Below, in pieces: positions 40,045-51,339 of a DNA stretch of 64,000 nucleotides. Under the pieces are notes generated by a model. The model worked only from the letters and a program-made list of their open reading frames with translations, made no database searches and was not told the origin of the DNA. The stretch is from Uranotaenia lowii. Lineage: Eukaryota; Arthropoda; Insecta; Diptera; Culicidae. Location of the stretch: the NCBI RefSeq assembly GCF_029784155.1, contig NC_073692.1:330355920-330419919 (forward strand), written 5' to 3'. The stretch's first letter is position 1. Every line of letters begins with the position of its first letter. The translations under genes were made by a program, and so were the position numbers.

Positions 40045-42808
40045 CACGCTCGAAATTAATTAACCAATTATCGTTAAAAAGTAACCATTTTCACACCTTT
40101 CCGCGTTAAGTGATTTTTTGGTTTCTTCCATAGAAGTCATTTTTTGACTTCTCTTGAGAAGTGGAAATATGGTTACTTTTTAACCGCAAAAAATTATTGC
40201 GATGAAGTTGAAATACGGTTAATTTTGAACCAAAAGGCAAAAGTGGATGGAGGGTTGTTTCGAATTTGTTAATAACGTAAAAAATTTAACAATTTGGACA
40301 TTTTCGAAGAGAAAATAAAAGGAAGCCAAAAAAAAATTGTTTGCAGAGAAAATATTTTTCTTTTATATATTTTGAGCAATTTAGAGCCATCGCACATCTT
40401 GCATAAGTCGATTATTTATGTTTTCGTTTGACAATTTTAGGCCAAGTGGTCCAGGATCACTGGTCCTGTATTTCCGTGGAATCAGCTGAAACATTCGATC
40501 GCAACACTTTATGCTGCGGCATGCTATCTTGTGGATGTGCTGATGCAAGAAATTGTATGTATATACTCTCGAGAACGCAATCGGTGAACTTTGCTCTTGA
40601 TTCGTTGCCTGTTCTGAACTGGGCCTACAAAGAGGATCATAATGTTAGTTAGAAAAATCTGGTTTAATCGAAGCAATTGATTCTTCCAAAAATTTATAAT
40701 CCAAAGGCGTTATTCCACCGATGTCTTCGAGTTCAATAATTTCTAGCTGAAGCTATCCACCAAGGCCCTTGCTGCTTCTCCACCTCGCCAAACTAGTAGT
40801 AGAGATTCTCAGTTTTTTCAACAGCTTGTACACAGTAACCGATTAACTTGCCTAGAAAAGTATCATCAATATTAAATCTTTTTTAGTTGCTCTATGTGCC
40901 ATTATATTTTATAACTTGCCTTAAACTGCAAAGATTGCTTCCACGTCCTCGGTTGGCTTTTGGTTTTGTCCACCATTAACAGATAGATTTCCGATTTTCG
41001 TCTGCACGTTAGGCATCGCTGCAACAGGTGAAAATGTTCCATACACTCGGATCCTATTCCAAAGCGATGTTTAAAACACGGAAATTTCAACAGGCTCAAA
41101 CAAATTGTTGGCGTTGGTGAGGCGATGGTGGGTGATGGTCAACGAGATTCGATAGATATTGCTGTAGACATTTTTGACCAGAAAGATCAGCAGGGTGAAG
41201 CCAATCAGGTCCAATCAATAAGTAGATCTGGTGATGCAAGAAAGGCTGCCTTTGTTGTTTCAAGCGACATGCTGGCTATAAGCTTGCAGAAAATGTTTTG
41301 GAATCGGGTTCTTAGAGCGACGATTTTCCCCCTTGGTATTCCTCGAGTCCTGTTTTCCTAAGGGGCACTGTTTTTGGCAGCAAAAGGAAACACTCTTCGA
41401 TCAGACAATTACTGACGCCACGTGATACAGCTAAATTGGGCCTGGTACCGATGATGAAACTTTTTTGCTTCTTTCGAACTCTAATTTTTATTCATTCTGG
41501 CAGAACTAGGGAAATGGATTGCAGTAGCATCTAGGTATGATTGAATTATCGGTTATGGCAATTTGGGGTTTCCATTGTGTTCTCACCTGAAGATATTGTA
41601 TCTTCTCCGAGATTTGGTGCTGAAAAGCAAAAATTTAATTAAAAATAATATTTATGAAAATATAACGTCAATTTACTTTAATGAATGCTATCCTCCGTTT
41701 ACTGTTAGTCGCGATGTCCGTCGCCACAGCTCTTTAAAACATGTTGAAGTATTATGGTCATACGAGTACGTGTTTCATGTTCCTGACTATTCCGGAAGCG
41801 ACTGAGTGAAAGTATTTCATTGTTTAAGAATATTCTAAAACATTTGGTGATATCCTCTTGAGTCATAGCAGAATGGCGACTATCAATATCACAAGTCCTC
41901 CGGCAATTCGAAGTTGATAACACGGGATGATAATTTTCTCATTCCAGTATTTACTTTTCTTGCCTTCGGCTCACGTGATTTTTTCCTGAAGTTTTTCAAA
42001 CTAAACTGATTTGGAACGTTCCCTTGGCATTCAATGGAAAACAGCTTTAATTTCTACCGATTCTTCCAAGGCTGTTGGGGAATGTTTGTGTTAGGTTCGA
42101 CAAAAAGTTTTCTTACAAGGAGGGCCGACATACCTGAGAACAAATTTCTTAAGTTTTGCTGACACAGCTGCAACACAGGACGAAGTAGAAGTCAAAATGT
42201 ATCCGTGTTTTCAAAGCTTGCTGTGGACCAGCATTCCAATGACGTTTTTCCGGAGAGGTGGATCCGATATTTTTTCTTCCGTTATCTCAGCTTAAAAAAA
42301 TGAACCGGGGAGTCAATAGTTCTGGTCATTTGAAACCGGAACAAGGCTGGTATCGAAGCTCTTGGTTCAGTCCGCTGAAATTTAAATTTCGTAATTACCT
42401 TCAAGGGATTTTTTTTTTAAGAAAATTATTAAAAATACAATCGTTACCTTTAAGTAGGACCTTGCGGGTGCACATCCAGCCGCCGGCCAAGTCTCCTTCC
42501 TATTCACCAGATTTACAATCAGAAATTTACGATATAGTGCAAACATTGTGGAAAAAGAAATGTTTTTCAAACATGTACACAGCTTCTACATCAAACATTT
42601 AAATAAACAAAATGGCGATGAAAAAAGGAACACTAGTTTTTTTTATGGTTACTTTTTAAACAATTCAAGGTATTTTAGCGAGAACTACGACAATGGTTAA
42701 AATCGGGCTGCAAAAAATCGTTGAAAATTAACCATATTGGCAGTTCTGCAACCAAAACCAAAAAATGGTTCTTTTTTAACCAAAAATGGTTACTTAAAAA
42801 CGAGCGTG
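40045..42808. mobile_element. TIR-bounded DNA element of unknown family
   Basis: The left end is CACGCTCG and later AAAAAGTAACCATTTT. The right end, reverse-complemented, is CACGCTCG followed by TTTTTAAGTAACCATTTT. TA flanks both sides. The matched subterminal GTAACCATTTT boxes are displaced by an extra segment on the left. The interior has only short ORFs, for example 40428-40652 and 41125-41361 on the + strand, none recognised. It may be a decayed autonomous DNA transposon of about 2.8 kb. Confidence 0.5.
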
Positions 42809-42810
42809 TA

Positions 42811-44874
42811 CCACTACTATTGAGCGCACGGTGAGTTTACACTCAAACATGCCGCCCGCCTTGAAATATCATTTCAAAACAAAACTCCTAACGGTACTTA
42901 TTTACATGTACCTACAGTTTGTTGCGATTACTTTTCTAGTTCATTTTGTAGTTCTGTTTCGATAACTGTTTCGTTCTTAAATACTATCGAGTTTGTGTGT
43001 GTACATACCGTACGAAGACGGCTAAATTATTGTGTAGTGTAGTGTCGTATGACTTGTTGTTGCTGGTAAAACTGAACTGTTTCTGCTGGGCTGAAGATGC
43101 TCGAACAATTCGCTGAAAATTCGCTGCTGTTGACCGCTGATTGGCTACTTCTAAGAACCAGAAATTACCAAGGTGAGTATCAAATGGATCGTCTTCTACG
43201 AAGTTTCGCGAAAACGGCCCTGTAGAGCATGTTTTTGTTGGCTTGTTCTTTCCGATAACGACCATGATGAGTGATGACGATTGTTATTCCGATTTCTTTT
43301 TAGCACCTCTTCTCGTCCCGTTATGTAAACCAATGAAACCAACTGGGTGTCGGTTCCCCGATGCTAGCTTGGCTGGTCGCTATTTTCAGATTACTTCGGG
43401 ACGTGGTGAAATGACACGATTTGCCCAGGAGTGACCAGGAGGAACTTGCTAGATGGAGACGAAATGTGTGCGCATTGCCAGGTGAGTACGACAAATATCA
43501 TTTGTGTACTTTCGACGAGCCGCAATTGCAATTTTCATCATCTTTGTAGACCCGGTGCTGAGTGGATCGATGAGTTGATAGCTGATTTCGGTTGCTTCGA
43601 ATCTGTCGGTCGTATGGCAATGCTGATATGGCGAATCCTCCCGCTGGTGTGCCGTTCCCGGAATGTAAATGGCCTCCAGATGGCTGTGATGAACGCAGTT
43701 GACTATCGTCGATGGATCCAGTTCCCTCTCTGTTGCGTCGGGTGATTCGAGAAGTGTGAGACGCAGTCCCTACGTTGCAGAATTGACTTCACACTTCTTA
43801 ATGGTCGCAGGGCTCCTGACCGGCGTGATGAGTAACCATGTAGGACTAAATCTGCCCAACCAGGGACTGGCGGTGTAGAGTTGCTCAAGACCTGGGCGAT
43901 GTTCGCTGACGAAAGAAGCTAGATTAGCAGCACTAGGAGCTACGCTGACTGCAGGTTCCTGTGTCGTGTGTGGTTTGCAGCTGACGGCATGTAGCTGCAG
44001 TAATGCTTACGGCGGATCGGACCAGCACATGAACCTCGACTTGGCCTCAAAAATGTTCGATGATATACTTCGATGATTGCCACTGTTCGACCAGTGTGAC
44101 GACCAATGGAATTACCTGAGTGTGAGGGAAGTGCTTAACATTTGAACGAATGTTTAATAAATATGGGACTTCCCTGGATGCGGAGGCGCTGGGCCTCCGC
44201 ACGCGCTCCAATGACCTCTGAACCCTCTGTTCGAATGATGACACCCTTACACACGGTACAGGTTAGTGGGTGATGTGATTGGCAAAATCCCTTTGGCTAT
44301 GAGTAGGTGGTTGGGATGATTCGTTCTTAACGATAACGGAATGTCGTTCAGGCACTAAAGTAGTTGAATCGATAGGACCTTTCAAAACTTTCAATATTTG
44401 ATCCCTCAAAGGTTACGGACTCTTTCTATGGTTTGAGTTGGATTAGAGTGCGAACTTAACTGATATGCTAGGGTAGTTCGAGCGATGCGAAGGACACATC
44501 TTAATACGATAGAAAATAGTAATATTCTTCAATCGATATGCTACTTCAAGCGATTTGAAAAAACTTGACACTATATGGCTTAGATTCTTCAAAGAACATG
44601 ATTTGGGATGAAAATTACTTAAGCGGACTTCAATCAAAAACGTATTCCATCGGAGCCTTCATGCTCTCATGCGAACTGTATCGCACAGTGAATCTTAACA
44701 CGATACGAGAATAGCTTCAACTTTTGTTTGATTTCTTAACTACGATTTGACTTAAAGGGAACACGATTTGTTGAAGGATCAACGACGTCTACCTAGCATT
44801 CTGTTTAATCCAAATATTCGTGTTGTGTTCTCTTTCTTCAACATTTTTCTCAATGAATTCTCAACTCAAACTAA
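42811..44874. other. Unassigned region next to the BEL/Pao remnant
   Basis: Composition is more GC-rich than the flanks at 43000-44270 but no protein family was recognised in either strand's short ORFs. The minus-strand segment near 44240-44120 could be an LTR remnant by position (downstream of the BEL/Pao ORF), with a TTTATTAAAC element and an 8-bp-stem hairpin at 44180-44200. No matching second LTR was found. Confidence 0.35.
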
Positions 44875-47109
44875 TTAATTCTGACATAGCATATCTGACG
44901 CAAACCGACTCATTCTTGGGTAGGGCAACGACAAAACGTTCCGCTTCATTTCTAACTGTGTGTTCATGGAAAAACTTTTCGTATAGCAATTCTTCATTGG
45001 AGTAGATGGCCGTAACCCGACATGTTTTTGGCATCTAGAACCACGTGAGCTACTTCTGCTAGTGCTTGTAGAACAGGGTAAGGAAGGAGAAACTTTTTGC
45101 GGAGATTCGACTACTCGACCTGACACAATCCAACCAAAAACAGAATTATGAATCGTGGGACCATTCTTCGTGACTTTTCTTCCTTTGTTCTTCAACAATT
45201 CCAAGTAGTACTCGGCGCCAATGACAACATCGATCCGCTTTGACTCGTAGAAGTAAGGATCGGCTAGCAAAGCGGAATCTGGGAGTGACAAGGACGGAGG
45301 ATCAAACGATGTCGATGGTAAATGTGGGGTAAGTTTAGGCAACACGAAGAACTGTATGGTTTCTTGGAATTTGGAGATTTTTGGTGCACGTGGGCAGACT
45401 TCAGCATGTATGGTCTTCGTTGACAGTGACTCAGACGACCCAATACCCTGGACTGACATAAACGTTGGTGATTCTTCGATCTTCAGCTTTCTCGAGAACT
45501 CTTCTGTCATCAGACAATGCTGCGAACAAGAGTCTAACAGGGCTCTAGCTATCAAAGCGTTGCCGTAGCGGTCTTTAATCTTGATAAGAGCGGTAGGAAG
45601 CAGAGTATTCGATGCAGGCTTAACAGTTAGTGCTACGTAGCTTTGGCTTGTGCTTGGCATAGGTGAATTGATTTGTGTGGTTGTGTTTGGTGAATTGTGT
45701 GTTGCATTTAGTGGGTGAGTGTGTGTTTCCGTAACTATTGGTATGGTTGGTTGTCTTTGCTGTTGATAGGCTTGCTGTGGATAAATATGGGTGCTTTCTT
45801 GATTAGTAGGTTGTGCATTTGACAGTTGACTGAGTCTCGGATTCGACGGATTTGGAACGGAGGATCGCGTAGCATGCAACATAGTGTGATGCTTTTGTTG
45901 ACATAATCGACAACTGCTACGAGTGCAGTTCGTCGCAAAATGACCAGACTGTAGGCAATTTCTGCAGACTCGACTTCGATTGGCGGCTTCAACACGTTCT
46001 GATATCTTCAACCGAAGGAATCTCTGGCAGTGAAATGGTGAGTGCCATGTTTCATTGCAGAATGGACACTGGTTTGAGGACTTAACTGTTGTGTAGCTCA
46101 CTGACTGGCTTCTCGGCTGATGATGATCGGTGACGTTGTAGCGGGGTTCTTTGGCTGGAGCAACTGACTGCAGAACGGAACAGTAGCTGCGCAAAAACTT
46201 CCTCATGTCCTCGTATTTCGGTACTTCTTTGCTTTTGTGTTGTGTTTCCCAATTCCTCAGAGTGACAGAGTCCAGTCGCGAGCAAAGCATGTGGGCTAGT
46301 ATGGTGCTCCAACCATCGGTGTCCTCGCCAACCTTCTGCAGCATCAACAAGTTCTTCTCGAACTCACTAATGAGATTGTTAATGCTCTCGAAACTTTCTT
46401 TCCGGATCGGCTCTAGAGAAAACAGTGCGTCCAGGTACGCCTTCACTATCAGCTTCTTATTCTCGTATCGTTCTGTCAGAATCTCCCAGGCGACACTGTA
46501 GTTAACGTCTGACAGCTCGATAGAGAGGACTTCTTGAAGTGCTTCGCCGCTTAACGATGACCTGAGATAGGAGAACTTCTCCATGGGTGCAAGTTGTCCG
46601 TTGTTGTGGATTAAACTTTGAAAACTGTCGCGGAATGAAACCCATTCGCGAAGTTTTCCACTGAAGCTAGGCAATCGGATTTCTGGCAGCTTAACTCTCG
46701 ATCCCATGGAGGCATGGCCTTGGCTGTGTGAAGAATCGTCTACGTTTGGAGCTCGTTCGGGTTTGTTTTGAAGTTTTGACAGTGCACCCTTCAACTGGAA
46801 GAAACGGTCTTCAAAACTCAGCAGCAGCCTGTCGTTTTCTTCCTCTCGTTGTGCTTCAGCTTCATCTTTGGCGTCACCGTAGAGCTCCTTGGCCTTCTTC
46901 TCTTCACTTTCATAAAAGATCAGCTCGATTTTACTGCGCACTTCATGAAACTCATCAAACACAGGTTCTAAGGCCTCAAGCCTAGAACTAATCTGACACT
47001 CATCACGTTCTGGTTCGTAATTCTGTATGAATCGGTCGACACTGTCCATGAGAAGCACTATTTGCCGTTCTCTTTTCTGTAGCAACTTTAACTGAACATT
47101 TTTCGCCAT
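44875..47109 (-). CDS. BEL/Pao retrotransposon Gag-protease ORF, pol truncated
   Basis: A 744-codon minus-strand ORF starts at ATG 47109. The first 120 residues are charged and helix-prone. A DUF1759-like Gag segment follows with LPEIRLPSFSGKLREWVSFR (about 141-160). Three cysteine/histidine clusters are at about 348-361, 382-395 (CRNCLQSGHFATNC) and 400-412. A Ser/Thr/Gln-rich linker leads to a retropepsin-like protease (ALLDSCSQHCL, about 523-533, then VVIGAEYY). The family usually has DSG at the protease site, so DSC is notable. After GWIVSGRV the frame degrades: protease-RT linker motifs appear in another frame near 45000-44900. No RT, RNase H or integrase follows, and no paired LTRs were found, so it is a dead copy. 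Confidence 0.9.
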   Translation of the reverse strand: MAKNVQLKLLQKRERQIVLLMDSVDRFIQNYEPERDECQISSRLEALEPVFDEFHEVRSKIELIFYESEEKKAKELYGDAKDEAEAQREEENDRLLLSFEDRFFQLKGALSKLQNKPERAPNVDDSSHSQGHASMGSRVKLPEIRLPSFSGKLREWVSFRDSFQSLIHNNGQLAPMEKFSYLRSSLSGEALQEVLSIELSDVNYSVAWEILTERYENKKLIVKAYLDALFSLEPIRKESFESINNLISEFEKNLLMLQKVGEDTDGWSTILAHMLCSRLDSVTLRNWETQHKSKEVPKYEDMRKFLRSYCSVLQSVAPAKEPRYNVTDHHQPRSQSVSYTTVKSSNQCPFCNETWHSPFHCQRFLRLKISERVEAANRSRVCRNCLQSGHFATNCTRSSCRLCQQKHHTMLHATRSSVPNPSNPRLSQLSNAQPTNQESTHIYPQQAYQQQRQPTIPIVTETHTHPLNATHNSPNTTTQINSPMPSTSQSYVALTVKPASNTLLPTALIKIKDRYGNALIARALLDSCSQHCLMTEEFSRKLKIEESPTFMSVQGIGSSESLSTKTIHAEVCPRAPKISKFQETIQFFVLPKLTPHLPSTSFDPPSLSLPDSALLADPYFYESKRIDVVIGAEYYLELLKNKGRKVTKNGPTIHNSVFGWIVSGRVVESPQKVSPSLPCSTSTSRSSSRGSRCQKHVGLRPSTPMKNCYTKSFSMNTQLEMKRNVLSLPYPRMSRFASDMLCQN

Positions 47110-47179
47110 TCTGACTGGAAATTTTGTCCACTTCTAACTTAAATTCAAACACTCTGACCTTTCAGAGCTGAAAAAGCAG

Positions 47180-48010
47180 CGATTGAACCCAAATTGGGGC
47201 AAATGTAGAAAACTATTTCCAATTTCCAAAATATCTGACAAATTTGGACCAAATTTGTCCAAAACTGACGAATTTCTGACTCAAATACTGACGTAGGCGA
47301 ATTTATTGTTGAAGTTCAGGAGTTTATTTTCAAATTCAGACGAAATATCGAACGATCTTCAATTTCTGACAAATCAGACACCCTTGGACCTGATTCGTCC
47401 AATACAGAATTACTAATAACTGACTCAGGCTTCCAATTTCTGACGAAATCAAACTTGTACCTTTAGACAAGTTCTTAAACTGACACGTTGTTTCTTACTC
47501 AGGCCTAATTTCTGATAGTTCTTCCAGCGATATGTAAACTGACTCAATTTCTGACAAGTTTCAGACCAAATTTCTATGACTTAATTTCTGACAATATTTC
47601 AGACGAGATTTCCGACAATATTCAGACAAGATTTCTGACAAAGCTTATTGTGAGACTCAGACTCCACTCTGACAAGTTTCAGAAAAGATTTCCGAAAATA
47701 TTCACTTAAGAATTCGGACACAAACTGATTCAGACTTAATTCTGACAAGATTTCCGACTCAAACTTAATTTCTGACCATTCAGACTTAATTCTGACAAGT
47801 TTCAAACTCAATCTTCAATTCAGGTTCAAATTCTGACACAATCTTAAATTCTTAAACAAACATGTGATTTTCCGACTAATTCCAACACTTTGGACCCAAT
47901 CCGTCCAGTATCGAATAGTTCTGACCAAAAAATCTGACTTGCACCTTCTGTGCTTCTGACTTGCACCTTAATGTGCTCTGACATGCACCTTATGTGCTTC
48001 TGACTTAGGG
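47180..48010. repeat. Degenerate TTCTGAC-based tandem array
   Basis: Units such as AATTTCTGACAAGATTTC repeat with strong drift for about 800 bp, ending with three copies of TGCACCTTATGTGCTTCTGAC-like sequence (about 47935-48005). It sits directly upstream of the BEL/Pao ORF start, where its 5' leader would be. The unit resembles that of the 23450-28800 satellite. Confidence 0.75.
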
Positions 48011-49211
48011 TATTTGCACTTAGTCTGGATGATTAGTGGGGCAAATGCAACTGCAAACAAGTAACGTGTATTTTTGATTTAGCAGGGAATACTTTTTCAT
48101 GATAATTAACAATCGTGAAATAAATTTAATTTCAGATAAGCTTCGCGGGCCGCACAAACATGTCTCGAGGCGTTTTGCTTATCCCTGGTCTATAAGATTT
48201 CCAAATATTGAAACGTTCTTACTCAAAAGGACATCACTTTCACCGATAACGTTCTTATTTTATTTTATTTTAACTATCAAACTGTTACTGATTGAGGCGA
48301 TATGACTTGCAGAAACTTCAAATCATTTTGTCGAGTAAATACAATGGTGGCTCCAGAGAGTTTTATGTAGAATATGTAAAATCTATGTGAATTTGAACAA
48401 ATTTAGAAAAATTTAAGACTTTGCTTGATTAAAAAGATGCAAGTGATGAAATCGTTTAGGGTAGTAATTGTTATACCACATTTTTTGTTCGATTTGTTTG
48501 TTGAATTAATAATAAATAAATTAATTAATTAATGAATAAAGTTTTAAGAATTCTTAAATACGCTTATGAAAATCAATCTGTTCAGAGCTGATGAAATCAT
48601 AAAAATATCTTAAACCATTCTAACATCTGAAAAGAAAGACTGAAAATTTCAGCATTAATTTGAAATATAAAAGGATGTTAAAAATGCGTAAATCAGAAGG
48701 GTTTTCGAAACGTTCAACCGGTAGTGTACTCAATTATGAACACCTTCTGTCTCGTGATTCATTTAGTTCAATCACTCATGTGCAATTTATACAGCATTTG
48801 TTGTTTTTTTTTTTCCTTTCAATTTTCCCACTTACCCAAGCATGACGCTCTACGTAAGAGCATACACATATTTATTATTGGGCCCGCGAAAAAACCTATT
48901 TTTGTTTTGCCTAATATTTCATTGTCACTTCATCCAAACTTATTCTGAATCGAGCAGATATGCGCAATTTTTTCCTCATTCTGTCAGATCTACCAATCGA
49001 ATACAATATGTACATCTCATCGGTTGTTGGCGGGTGGATTGAGAGCATTTATTCGTAAGGTTGTCTAGCCGTTCAACATTGTTCGGTTTTGTGGTGTTTT
49101 TGGTCATTTTCAGGTTATTATAGTCGATATCATTCAATTTTACTTAGTGCTATGAAATCCAGTAGCTGTGGTGAATTATGTGATGCGTGGTAACGTAGTG
49201 ATACAGTGCTG
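48011..49211. other. Intergenic DNA upstream of an unrecognised gene
   Basis: No ORF was recognised. The 19-mer CAATGGTGGCTCCAGAGAG at 48342-48360 also occurs at 36112-36130. The part from about 49050 is probably the 5' UTR or promoter of the gene starting at 49249; no core promoter element was confirmed. Confidence 0.4.
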
Positions 49212-49262
49212 ATGAAGTTAAGTGATTCGATACTCCGGCGGCTTAAGAATGAATCACAGTGA
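49212..49262 (+). promoter_or_regulatory. Upstream ORF overlapping the start of the unrecognised gene
   Basis: ATG at 49212 opens a 16-codon frame that ends at TGA 49260-49262, in a different frame and overlapping ATG 49249. If the transcript starts upstream of 49212, ribosomes would meet this ATG first. Such overlapping uORFs usually lower translation of the main frame. Confidence 0.4.
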
Positions 49263-49723
49263 ATTGGATCGCAATCATCTGCGGCCACCCCCCATTCGGC
49301 GGCAGTTAAGTTCTTTGAGTGAGACCGGCAGTGAAAGTTGTGAGATTCCGATACACTATGGATATTCGTTTACGAAATTGGTGCGGGATTTCAATGGAGT
49401 TGAGCAGATGATTTCCTTCCAACGGATGTAAGTGTCATTTTTTCTCGAAAAGCCGTACTCACAACCTGTCAAATATTTAAATAACTGTTTGGCGTCCTAT
49501 CACAATCACATGCGTTGTTGCTTTAAATGACCCACTCATCTTTTTCGCGTTTGATTTCAACAAATTCTGAGATTTGTTTTCGTTTTTCTATCTCAGGCCA
49601 ATTGCTGCCGGCGTGATCGTGGCAAAAGCTCCGTTTGGAAAATACCGCTGCAGTACCCGTGGCTTGAGGGGTGGATTCACCGGTTGGGGTGATTTTCATG
49701 ATCCCTCCAAAACAATATTTTTG
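49249..49723 (+). CDS. Unrecognised gene, first two coding exons
   Basis: Exon 1 runs from ATG 49249 to 49427 (donor gtaagt) and exon 2 from 49597 to 49723 (TTG|gtaagt). They join in frame to 101 residues starting MNHSELDRNHLRPPPIRR and ending with WGDFHDPSKTIFL. The first exon is hydrophilic with a Ser/Glu-rich centre; the second contains AAGVIVAKAPFGKYRC and GLRGGFTGW. The donor after exon 2 is in phase 0. Codon choice and clean splice sites suggest a real gene. I do not recognise the family. It may be an alternative start of the calpain-like gene at 60317, since the phase and strand match. No later exon was found inside the window. Confidence 0.6.
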
Positions 49724-50629
49724 GTAAGTGATGTATCAATATTTCGATTAGCGGAACACTTTAACTTTAACAAAACTTGTTGTATTTTGAACATCTCGAT
49801 TGAAAAATAAGATAAAATGTGTTCCGATATAATAAGAAAAAATATAATCAACATCTGAATTTTAAGTCTAAAACTTAAACTCAGACTAGAATTTGTATCA
49901 CAATTGAGAAGTAAAAAAACAATTTTCAGGAACAGAGTTTAAATTTCGTAAACCACATTATGTAAATCAATTACAATTGTAATACATTACATCGATTGTG
50001 TGTTTATTCAAATGATTTCTTATGAATGGAGTTGAAATTGTAGGAGTGCAATTAACATTTGAACCATACACTTTCAAGATTTTATCTTTAGTTTTAAAAG
50101 TATTTCTTCAAGGTTTTGAAATAAAATCTTGTTTATTATCTGTGTCTGTTTTTAATATTTTTTTAATAGATTTTACTATCAGTAGCTTAAGCTAATAGTA
50201 AACATTCTCTTACCCGTTTTTAATTGATTGCATATGAGGCCCTTAAAGCTACAAAGGTATAAGTGCGGAAATAATCAATTTTGAGATAATAGTGCCAAAA
50301 AATTCTTCATATTTCAAACTAAATTCAATGATTTTCTCAAATTTTCAGAACTGTATATAAATTCATTTAAGTTTAAAAAAAACTTATTCTAAAAATATAC
50401 GCCAATAACAGGTTTTATACACTTTCACCCCTTCGACCTCATATATAAATAAACGAACTTATTTGTATGACACCAAAAAGGGGAGGGATTGGTTAGCCAC
50501 CAATTCAGAAATCAATAAACAATGAGCAATAAAAACATTGAACTTTGTGATACAAATAAGCTTGAAATTTGGAAACATAAAAATTAAATTTGAAATTGAA
50601 ACAGTGTCTCACTAGACTGAGACCATGTG
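49724..50629 (+). other. AT-rich presumed intron
   Basis: Follows the phase-0 donor at 49724. No exon was recognised. Composition is AT-rich throughout. Confidence 0.5.
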
Positions 50630-51335
50630 ACACAATCTTATTATGCAATATAATCAACCATGTGACAATATCCGATCATGCAGTTTAATCGAAGATGTGA
50701 CATAATCTGATCATGCAACATTTTCGACCATGCAACATATTCTGACCATGCGACAAAATCCGACCATGCAACATAATTCGATCATGCAACATAATCAGAC
50801 CATGTGACAACCATTCAACATAATCGAATCATGCAACATAATGGGACCATGTGACATAATCAGATCCTGCAACATAATCCGACCATGCAACATAATCGAC
50901 CGTGTGACATAATTCGATCACGCAACAAAATGTCCACGTCATTTATTCAGTCTGTAAAGCCTAAATCGGCTAAGACGGTGTATGTCTTTAAAAAAAATAA
51001 TCATGCAACAAAATCGACCATGTGACATCATCGGATCATGCAACATAATCCGATCCTGCAACATAATCGGACCATGTGACATACATAAATTGACCATGTG
51101 ACATAATTCGATCATGCAACATAATCAAACCATGTGACGAAATACACCCATGCAACATAATCGGACCATGTGACATAATCTACCTTGCAACATAAATTGA
51201 CCATGTTTCATAATCCGACCATGCAACTTAATCGACCATGTGACATAATTCGATCATGCAACAAAATCGACCGTGTGACAAAATCCAACCGTGCAACATA
51301 ATCAGATCATGCAACATAATCAATGTGACAATGTG
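50630..51335. repeat. Minisatellite of alternating CATGTGACATAAT and CATGCAACATAAT units
   Basis: About forty units of roughly 16-17 bp are present, each carrying ACCATG or ATCATG, then TGACATAAT or CAACATAAT. Two unit types, GTGACA and GCAACA, are intermixed and often alternate. A 70-bp unrelated block at about 50930-51000 interrupts the array. Confidence 0.9.
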
Positions 51336-51339
51336 ACAT

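Noticed and set aside
47110..48100. 5' LTR for the BEL/Pao ORF
   Set aside because: No sequence here recurs on the other side of the ORF, and the interval is mostly a tandem array.
50630..51335. CRISPR-like array
   Set aside because: Units are contiguous with no unique spacers and the genome is eukaryotic. It is a minisatellite.
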